Shown one piece after another: positions 55,937 through 64,000 of a stretch of DNA of 64,000 nucleotides. The notes under the pieces are model-generated. The model made no database searches and was not told the origin of the DNA. It was given only the letters and a program-made list of their open reading frames with translations. The position numbers were made by a program, and so were the translations under genes. Origin of the DNA: Smallanthus sonchifolius (lineage: Eukaryota > Streptophyta > Magnoliopsida > Asterales > Asteraceae); NCBI GenBank assembly GCA_023525975.1, contig CM042032.1:20404001-20468000 (forward strand), given 5' to 3'. Each line of letters opens with the position of its first letter. Within the stretch, counting starts at the first letter, position 1.

Positions 55937-56477
55937 TGTTGATGCACTTTCCTGTGACAACACTCTGGATAGAGTCTAGGTTTGTATGTCTAATGTCTAT
56001 ATTTTGTCTTTGTATGTAAGAGTCATTATGTAATAGTTTATCGAGTTGTATTTACTTTTACATAATGTGTTGTTGATTTCTTCCAAGTGTTGTGCGCACT
56101 TGTATGTGCGCAGGAGAAAGCTCCTGCGTACTTAGCAAGTACGCAGGAAGACCTATGCGTACTTGTTAAGTACGCAGGAGTAATTGGTCCTGCGCACTTA
56201 CTAAGTGCGCAGGCATCAGGTCAGTATAAATAGGATAGGTTGACAGAAGATAAGTACGCAAAACCATTTGTTCAGACGAACTCAGTTTTGCTAAGTACGC
56301 AACTTGTATTCTCTCTGTAACCGTCGAGTGTTTATAATACAAAGAACGATTATTGTGACTCTTGTGTTCGGTTTACTTTGTTCAGTTAGACTCTCCACCT
56401 AGTCACGGGTATTCCGCACCCGGTCCGACTAGTAGACCACTTGCATGTGACGATCCACCACACCCGAGGGACCTACA
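55937..56477 (+). repeat. 3' LTR of copia E
   Basis: 541 bp, same ends as the 5' copy. Palindromes at 56092-56212, TATA box at 56225-56232. Confidence 0.95.
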
Positions 56478-56482
56478 GTTTC

Positions 56483-57880
56483 TTCAAGTTCGAGATGTGA
56501 AAGACGTTGTGTACACTACTAAGTCCTTCAGGTAGGTCCAGTTGGTACGCTACTGGTCCGATTCTTTTCAATATCTTGAATGGCCCAACATAACAAGGAT
56601 TTAGTTTGCCTCGTTTCCCAAAACGAATGACACCCTTCCAAGGTGAAACTTTTAACAAGGCCATTCGGTTTCTAACTTGAACGATTTTCTCAGAAGTTTC
56701 AAGTACGAGTTCAGGACCTGTAAGTTGACTATCCCCAACCTCGGCCCAACAAATAGGAGAACGGAATTTCCGTCCATATAGTGCTTCAAATGGAGCTGCC
56801 TAGATGCTAGTGTGATAACTGTTGTTGTAGGAGAACTCCACCAACGGTAGGTGGGACTCCCAAGTGTTACCGAAATCGATCACACAAGCTCGTAGCATAT
56901 CCTCCAGAGTTTGGATAGTACGTTCTGTTTGGCCATCAGTTTGAGGATGGTATGCTGTGCTCATATCTAGACGCGTACCTAAAGCTTTATGTAACGACTG
57001 CCAGAAACGAGAAGTGAATCGTGCATCACGATCCGAAAATGATAGAGATTGGCACCCCGTGCCGAGAGACTACTTCTTTCAAGTAAATACGAGTAAGCTT
57101 GTCCATTTTGTCGGTTTCTTTGATTACTAAGAAGTGAGCGGACTTTGTTAAACGATCAACAATTACCCAAATGGCATCACATCTGGTAGGAGTTCATGGC
57201 AATTTCGTGATAAAGTCCATGGATATGTGTTCCCATTTCCACATGGGAATTTCTGGTTGTTGGAGAAGACCAGATGGCTTTTGATATTCAACTTTGACCT
57301 TCGCGCAAGTCAGACACTTTCTCACATAGATGGCTATATCGGCCTTCATCTTTGGCCACCAATACAGCACTTTTAGATCATGGTACATTTTGTCGGAACC
57401 TGGGTGAATAGAGTAACGAGATTTATGAGACTCATCCATGACTAGTTCCCTTAAATTTCTGAATATCGAAATCCATATTCGCTCGGCGAAGTAGCGAATA
57501 CCGTCAGATTTGACCTCAAGTTGTACTTCCATGCCACGTGTACCTTCCAGCGGTAGGTTTTTCTCTTTCAAGGCTTCGAGTTGAGCACTACGGATTTTGC
57601 CAGGTAATCCGGGGTGAATAGTAGGCTGTAATGCTCGAACTCGTTTGGGTTTCGTTTCCTTTCGACTTAGGGCATCAGCTACAACGTTAGCCTTACCCGG
57701 ATGATACCGGATCGCACAGTCATAATCATTTAAGAGCTTGACCCAACGACGCTGTCGCATGTTTAACTCTTTCTGCTCGAAGATGTGCTGAAGACTCTTG
57801 TGATCGGTGTAGATAGCGCACTTGGTACCATACAAGTAATGTCTCCATATCTTAAGTGCGAAAACTACGGCTCCCAACTC
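56483..57880 (-). pseudogene. Integrase and RNase H end of gypsy D (broken)
   Basis: 57877-57194 is open and holds the end of RNase H (DHKSLQHIFEQKELNMRQRRW, YHPGKANVVADALSRKE) and the integrase zinc domain (H...H...CLTCAKVKVEYQKPSG) up to SMDFITKLP. A TGA at 57194-57196 and frameshifts around 57050-56800 break the core. The C-terminal part (KVSPWKGVIRFGKRGKLNP, FHISNLKKL) reaches the insertion of E at 56483 and continues at 44046. Confidence 0.88.
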
Positions 57881-58075
57881 TAGGTCATAAGTGGTGTAGT
57901 TTTTCTCGTGAATCTTTAGTTAACGTGAAGCATATGCGATCACCTTTTCCCGTTGCATTAACACACAACCTAGACCCTGAATAGACGCGTCACAATACAC
58001 CACAAAATCATCCGTTCCTTCCGGAAGGGCTAGAATAGGTGCACTGCAAAGTTTCTGTTTAAGATGTTGGAATGC

Positions 58076-59307
58076 TTACTCTTGGTTATCGCCCCAGTTA
58101 TAGGCTTTACCCTTTTGAGTTAAGGTAGTGAGAGGTTGTGCAATTTTTGAAAATCCTTCGATGAATCGACGGTAATAACCAGCAAATCCCAGAAATTGTC
58201 GCACCTCAGTCGGAGTCGTCGGTGCTGCCCAATTCTTGATGGCTTCTATCTTTGATGGATCGACTTGTATTCCTTTTTCGTTAACCACATGTCCTAGAAA
58301 TTGAACTTCCCGGGTCCAAAATTCACACTTGGAAAACTTAGCATATAGTTGCTCCTTTTTAAGTAATTCCAAAATTAGGTGTAGATGTTCCTCATGTTCC
58401 TCCTTGTTCTTGGAATAAATGAGAATGTCGTCGATGAAAACGATGAAAAATTGATCGAGATATGGATTACACACACGGTTCATGAGGTCCATGAATACCG
58501 CGGGTGCGTTGGTTAATCCGAAAGGCATGACCATAAATTCATAGTGGTCGTACCTTGTCCTAAAAGCAGTCTTAGAGATATCCTCATCTCGAACTCTTAA
58601 TTGATGGTACCCCGACCTAAGATCTATCTTGGAATAGAAACTTGATCCTTGGAGTTGATCAAAAAGATCATCTATACAAGGCAAAGGATAACGATTCTTT
58701 ATTGTGACTTTATTTAGCTCACGATAGTCGATACACATACGGAAAGTCCCGTCCTTCTTCTTGACAAACAGGACTGGAGCTCCCCATGGCGATGAGCTAG
58801 GTCAGATGAAACCTTTATCCAACAAATCCTGTAACTGAGTGGACAATTCTTGTAATTCACTAGGTGCTAACCTATAAGGTGCTCGGGCGATCGGTGCTGC
58901 TCCGGTGATAGATCGATTTGAAATTCAACTTGACGGTGTGGTGGCAGACCAGGCAGATCTTCGGGGAATACTTCTAAAAATTCACGAACGACGGGGATCT
59001 CATCAATCTTCTTCTCTTCTGACGACTGCTCAGCAAGGAGAGCCAAAATAGCAGTATGCCCTTTTCGAAGGCATTTCTGTGCTTTCATAAAGGATATGAT
59101 GCCCATGAATTCACCAACCTTTTTGCCCTGAACGGAAAGAGTTTCTCCACTCGTGAGAGGGATGCGAACAATTTTCTCGCGACAGATGATTTCAGCTTGG
59201 TTTTTAGATAACCAATCCATGCCGACAATTACATCAAAACTACCAAGCGTGACCGGCATAAGGTCGTAGCTCAAGCTTACAACCCTTAAGAGTGTGGGTT
59301 GCTTCAA
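58076..59307 (-). pseudogene. Reverse transcriptase of gypsy D (broken upstream half)
   Basis: 58738-58076 is open: MCIDYRELNKVT, YDHYEFMVMPFGLTNAP, an intact catalytic FIDD near 58430 and FLGHVVNEKGIQVDP. Upstream, 59307-58867 holds the protease-RT linker (DVIVGMDWLSKNQAEI, GLPPHRQVEF). A one-base loss near 58905 and a TGA near 58800 separate the two. RNase H starts at about 58075 after a stop. Confidence 0.88.
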
Positions 59308-60793
59308 TTATTTGGCCATCAGATATCTCTATTATATACTTAGCTTCTAACAAGGTTGGAGTTCCTTTTATCATATCATTAAGTTTCTTAGATATAAAAC
59401 TCCTATCAGCACCAGTGTCAAAAAGGATAGAAGCAAAGTAATTATTTAAGAGAAACTTACTGGTGACCACATTATGATCATAACGAGCTTCTCCAGATCC
59501 TAGCATGAAGGCTTGTCCCTTCGCACCATTTCCTCCACCATTGCTATTGTTGTCGTTATTCTGGTTAGAGTTATGGTTTCCATTACCCCCTTTCTTCAAT
59601 TGAGGACAATTCTTTCGAATATGTCCCTCCTTTCCACACTCAAAACAACACTTTGTAAATCCAGGCTGTTGAAAAGGCTGCTTGGCTTGTAATTCACCCC
59701 TACAATCTTTGGCAGCATGACCTATTTTGCCACACCGCTGACAACGGTTGCAAAAACCGAAGTGATGGAAGTTGCACTTGTTACACTTAGGATATTTTCC
59801 TGTATAACCACCCTGCTTTTGACCTGAAGAGGTCAACTGGTTGAAGTTCTTAGCAGGCTCAAACTTACGCTGCTGCTGTTGCAGTTGATTAAACTGGGGT
59901 TGGTGGAACTGGGGTCCTTTGGATTTGGAGTGAGTGTTGGAGTGGTGATCAAACTTGCGTTTATGATTGTCGGTGGGTTTATAGACTGAACCCCTCGGAG
60001 GTAGAGTCCCTTGAGTCACCGCCTGATCGGTTAACTTATGGGCAAGTCAGATAGTTTGCTGGATAGTGGTAGGGTTGGATGAAGTAACCATGCTTTGTAT
60101 TTGAGGCACTAGACCTCCAATATATAGTTCAATTCTCTTATAATCAGGGGTCACCATATGCGGGCACAGAGTAGCAAGTTCATGTGAACGTGTGGTATAG
60201 AGTTCAATTTCAGAACCTTCCATTTTCAGTTTCCAAAATTCACCTTCCAACTTCTGAATCTCATCGCGAGGATAGTACTCCTCCTTCATCATCATCTTAA
60301 ACTCCTCCCATGGGAGTCCATTTGCCATGGCCAGACCCAACATCTGGACCTAAGCGTTCCACCACGTGAGAGTCGGGCCCTCCAAGGTTCCAGCAGCGAA
60401 CTTGACCTGATTGGTCACTGGGCAGTTGCACATGACAATCACTGATTCTACTTTTTTGAACCAACGGAGCAGTCCGATAGCTCCTTCAGCTCCACTAAAA
60501 GTGTGGGGCTTACAGTCCATAAATGTCTTAAACGTGCACGCGGGTAGCTGATTCTGCTGGTTTTGCTGGCCTGGATTTATAAATAACATAGGATTGGGAT
60601 TATAGAGCTTCAGAAAAGCGCTTTTAGGAGGTGAATTAACATCATTAGTCAATAGTTTAAGCATTTACCTGCAGCATTCTGTGCTGCTAGAGCCTCAGCC
60701 ACACTATCGTTGATTAGTGCCGCTAGCTCCGCTGCTGTCATGTTGATGGTACCCCGGCCACCAGCACGACCTCCACGTCCTCTTCCCGACATG
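59240..60793 (-). pseudogene. Gag and protease of gypsy D, with a small intron
   Basis: ATG at 60793 opens a short Arg/Gly-rich exon (MSGRGRGGRAGG) ending with a helix-like ELAALINDSVAEALAAQN. A GT-AG intron of 98 bases (60668-60571, GTAAATGC to AAATCCAG) joins this in frame to the capsid part (QLPACTFKTFMDCKPHTF, LTWWNA). TAG near 60350 and TGA near 60047 (an arginine codon) interrupt capsid. Then come a Gln/Lys-rich region and cysteine knuckles (CNRCQRCGKIGHAAKDC, CFECGKEGHIRKNC), the protease motif FDTGADRSFIS near 59420 and a frameshift near 59275. Confidence 0.85.
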
Positions 60794-61058
60794 ATTCTTC
60801 ATATTCACAAACACAAAACAATGAGAAATATATTGCATATTAAACATTATTCATGTACAAGTAAGGAAATACAACATCTAATATTTTGGAAATTAAATAA
60901 ATTGTAAGGCTACAAAGTAAATAATTCAAACATTAAACTTCTCATGCTTTTATTGAATAGGAACAACCTTACCTATCTAGGTTGAAAAGAGAAACAACAT
61001 AAGCCAAACATGAAAGAAAGAAAGAAAGATAGAATGGGAAGATCATTAAACATCCTCG
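60794..61058 (-). other. Spacer between leader ORF and gag of D
   Basis: AT-rich, with a short (GAAA)n run at 61010-61030. No ORF; it may be an intron or an intercistronic spacer. Confidence 0.5.
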
Positions 61059-61823
61059 TCATCGGAAGAAACGTATGGGAAGAGAAACGTCATCGATCTC
61101 CACCGGTTCCTCATCGGGTGGCTCCTCCTCTAGGGGCTTATCCTCGAAAGGTTCCTCCTCGAAAGGCTCCTCCTCTCCATCTGAAAGTGGAATTTCCTCA
61201 GGAAATAGGACTGCTTGCAGTTGGGTTTCCAAGTGAGTCACTCTTTCTTGAAGTCCTTCGGCAACATGATTTGCTACTTGCAGCTGGCCTTCCAGATTAG
61301 CCACTCTCTCCAGAATTCCTTCTACATCCTGATCCGAGGTGTCCACCCTCGTCTCCAAATGTGTCACCCGATCCACCAAAACGTTATGGACCTGATCCGT
61401 CACTGCTAGTTCAGCAGTCAACAGCTCAATTCCTACCTTGTTCTCCTCTATTTGTGACTCTCGCTGTAGAATGCCAGGTATCTCCTCAGTAGCATCCTTC
61501 ACAATGCTCAACTCCCTAGACATGTAAAATACAAAGGCTGCAAAAGCTTGTTCCATAGTGCATGGCAAGCTAAGTAAAGTAGATGATGAGGAAGCAGACC
61601 CAAAGTAAGGTGATGGGACATTTCCCATTACGATCCACCTTTGAATCATTTGCGGGTACGCATTCCAATTGCGAGCGGGATTCATTGCTTGCGCGCTACT
61701 CGGTTCACCCTGGTCAACTGAATAGTCACTGGAACTAGTCCGGCGCCTTTTGGGCTCCGGGGATGGTAAGATAGGTGCATCGTGTCCTGGTGCCTTAGGT
61801 GATGGAGGTGGAGTTGACGGCAT
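61059..61823 (-). CDS. Leader ORF of gypsy D: coiled-coil protein of about 254 residues
   Basis: ATG at 61823 (MPSTPPPSPKAPGH), intact to the stop at 61059-61061. It has a Pro/Ser-rich start with KRRR, and a central helix containing three related units of about 23 residues (LVDRVTHLETRVD, ILERVANLEGQLQ, LQERVTHLETQLQ) typical of a parallel coiled coil. A very acidic, Pro-rich tail (EEEPFEEEPFEDKP) follows. TGTTACAG, acceptor-like, ends four bases before the ATG. An intact ORF in a decayed element is notable. Function unknown; it could be an N-terminal gag extension. Confidence 0.75.
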   Translation of the reverse strand: MPSTPPPSPKAPGHDAPILPSPEPKRRRTSSSDYSVDQGEPSSAQAMNPARNWNAYPQMIQRWIVMGNVPSPYFGSASSSSTLLSLPCTMEQAFAAFVFYMSRELSIVKDATEEIPGILQRESQIEENKVGIELLTAELAVTDQVHNVLVDRVTHLETRVDTSDQDVEGILERVANLEGQLQVANHVAEGLQERVTHLETQLQAVLFPEEIPLSDGEEEPFEEEPFEDKPLEEEPPDEEPVEIDDVSLPIRFFR

Positions 61824-61923
61824 GTTCCTGTAACAACATATATAAGTGTTAACCATCCAAATGACATAGAACTAATGTGTGAGGCTATAGTCTAGTATGC
61901 AATCCTAGTTCTCTATAACCAAT

Positions 61924-61935
61924 GGCTCTGATACC
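61924..61935 (-). other. Primer-binding site of D
   Basis: The minus strand reads GGTATCAGAGCC, four bases from the LTR boundary at 61940. Confidence 0.85.
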
Positions 61936-61939
61936 TATC

Positions 61940-64000
61940 TGTCACACCCCAAATTTTAAATAACGGAGTTTTACCGTTTGGGAAGTGATGAACCAGGATC
62001 TCAGACATTAGTTACTTTGAACGACTCTACATTGGACTCAAATGAAAATATCATATCAATCAGAGTTTCAATACGGAAGCGTAAAGAAAAGTAAATGCGT
62101 AAACACACGCGCCCAAACCAAAAGTCCAAACGTCCAATCAAACCAAGTACAATACTAAATAATCCAAACAAACATAAATAAGCAACAATTAAAATAGATG
62201 AATCCCATGCATGCCCTAATGTGCACCTGTGACTTATCTTAGCGACCTGAGAAAACATGTAAGAAAATATGTCAACACGAGGTTGGTGAGTTCACAGGTT
62301 TCAATATATAAATAAGCGTTTACCAGATTTATGATCATTCAATATGTATCTATAGGTAGCTAACCTATGTTCATGATTAACTCAAGCGCCCGCAACCGAA
62401 GCTGACTGTTTGTTTATTTGCCTCCTGCCAGGTCTATCAACACTGGTGATGTGAGTAGGCTAACATTTCACCCGTTCGATCTCTAATCGAGTTAGCGCGA
62501 CTAACGCGGGTGGGATTTGTCAAACCCAGTAGTACTACTAAATATTACCTCGCTAAGATCCATATTAACGGTCCGATATAAGATGAGGACTTTCTGTGAT
62601 AGCGTGTTACGCTTAACTTTAACATCGATAACATACGAATTACAAAATCTCAAAATAGTTTAATCATGTTTTCTCCCCCAGGTTAAAACAGTAAAAAGGG
62701 GCAGTGAAACTCACTCGCGTTGCGTTGTAGGTAGTATCACACAAGAGATATGTTGGAACCATGAGTGTAAGTCTCAAAAGACTTACGAATGCCCTAAAAT
62801 TATAAACACATAAATTAGAGATAATAATAGGAATTGTGACAGCGACACGGAATGAGAAACGTCCTAAAGAAACGCTCTAATATTCAAGAGTGGACGAACG
62901 TGTCCACGGAGATAAGAATTCTTTAAATAATCAAATTATAATTACGTTACGCGACGAATGACAAAAATAATAATAAATATAATCGAGTGTTTTGTCATTT
63001 ACAAAAACTAAGAAAATAATATAATATATTATTTTTAGGTTCGAAGGAATATTCTAATTACTCATTTGAGGTAAGAATAATAAATACATTATTATTATTG
63101 AAGTAATAAACACGAGTAAATAATATAACCAATTATATTATTATATAATCCAAAACATTACACGAGTTATAAAATGATACGAAATAATATAACTTATATA
63201 TTATTTTATAATATTAATCACTGATTGAAAATAACATAAATATGTTATTTTATACGAGGTTATGGCTTGAAAATAGTATAATTATACTATTTTTAAAAGT
63301 GAAATTAATAGTGAAAATAGGATATAAATCCAAACCCGAGCCTACGGGTTGCTTCCCGGCTAAAACACGTTTATATAATATTATAATAACAAAGGGTTTG
63401 ATTTTTATTAATTAAATATAATAAAATAAATGTTCAAAAATGTTTGTGGGAGCCCGGTCTCAAACCCGGGTCTCTCCCACACACGCCCAAGCCTCTAACC
63501 AGTCCCGCCTTCTAGGGTGTCGCGATGATAACCAGATCAGAAATCCTTTATCAAACAACCCTCATGGGTTCTTCTTCCCCACGCGGGCCGAACCAACCCA
63601 AGCTCGAATCCCTCGATCCCGATATTGAATGGCAATAACAGTGCGTGGGTTTTGATAATCGAGTTGTGGCGGTCCCGTGGTTAGGTTTAATTGCAAAGTT
63701 TTCATGTTTAAGATTGTTTAAATACAGAAAGAAAAGCCATAACCCTAGTTTATGAACACTGAATCGATTTGAAGTATTCTGATAATAAAAGTTGATAGGA
63801 TGATAGGGCTTTTAACAAAAACGACATTGCGAATCTGAAGATGTGGTTTAATTGCATTAATTTTGTGTTTAAGTAATTACTGGATCAAGATCAATTCGAT
63901 GATGGGAGCCCGATATTTCATAGGCCTTTCAATCTACAGAAGACTACGAGTCTAATGGTATAGTTTGATTTAGTTTAAACACGGTTTAGAGTTGAATTCA
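61940..64000 (-). repeat. 5' LTR of gypsy D (incomplete, runs off the window)
   Basis: It begins TGTCACACCCC and matches 41633-43237 closely. From 63534 to the window end it continues with sequence absent from the 3' copy. The second tRNA-like A/B-box segment is at 63440-63510. No ORF of note. Confidence 0.88.

Larger units (their letters stand above)
44047..56477 (+). mobile_element. SIRE-like copia element E (complete, 12.4 kb)
   Basis: Identical-length LTRs (541 bp), primer site, gag, pol, spacer, ORF2, polypurine tract and the duplication GTTTC (44042-44046 and 56478-56482). It is inserted in the integrase gene of gypsy D. By eye the LTRs differ at 8 of 541 positions, so it is a comparatively young insertion, yet gag-pol already has many breaks. 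Confidence 0.97.
41633..64000 (-). mobile_element. Ty3/gypsy element D (runs past the window, contains copia E)
   Basis: 3' LTR at 41633-43683, integrase tail at 43815-44046, copia E, then integrase, RNase H, RT, protease, gag, a coiled-coil leader ORF, primer site at 61924-61935 and 5' LTR from 61940. The left flank before 41633 is CGCAA; the partner duplication is off the window. Confidence 0.9.

Noticed and set aside
61010..61030. Microsatellite (GAAA)n
   Set aside because: Only about four to five units; too short to report as a repeat in its own right.

Overview
The window is plant nuclear DNA made almost entirely of nested LTR retrotransposons. No host gene, tRNA gene, rRNA gene or CRISPR array was recognised. 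Evidence for a plant is the set of Ty3/gypsy elements and SIRE-type Ty1/copia elements, all with a primer-binding site matching initiator Met-tRNA (TGGTATCAGAGC), TG...CA LTR ends, 5-bp target duplications and plant TATA boxes (TATAAATA). The protein flavour recalls Asteraceae (daisy/lettuce family); that is from familiarity only and unconfirmed.

Layout, oldest to youngest layer. (1) The base layer is one Ty3/gypsy family on the minus strand in two copies, A (internal 1485-5766) and B (internal from 7286, 5' LTR from 40928), joined by a single shared LTR at 5767-7285. (2) A is cut at its left by the 3' end of a plus-strand copia element H (1-1484, ORF2 tail plus LTR). (3) B is cut at 12278/12279 by a minus-strand copia element F (12279 to about 29165) that has lost its 5' LTR and gag N-terminus. 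F is itself cut inside its ORF2 by a 5.55-kb pol-less copia G (14038-19589, duplication CATCC). (4) B is cut again, inside its first leader ORF, by a plus-strand gypsy element C (29564-40103, duplication TACAC) with 2.6-kb LTRs. (5) B's 5' LTR is cut at 41633 by a minus-strand gypsy element D that runs past the end of the window. D is cut in its integrase tail by a complete 12.4-kb plus-strand copia E (44047-56477, duplication GTTTC; 8 mismatches counted by eye between its 541-bp LTRs).

Every gag-pol set carries stops or frameshifts, so none looks autonomous now. The longest open frames are gag-PR-RT of C (877 codons) and ORF2 of E (943 codons after one double nonsense lesion).

The most interesting signal is not a gene. 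Five of the six LTR families carry clusters of short, family-specific palindromes. In the copia families E, F and G the same palindromes also stand in front of gag or in front of ORF2, with compensating base changes between and within families. These elements also place 3' splice-acceptor-like sequences within a few bases of internal ORF starts, including ORF2 in both E and F, which suggests spliced subgenomic messages. Together these could be parts of one expression system in the SIRE-like elements, but that is inference.
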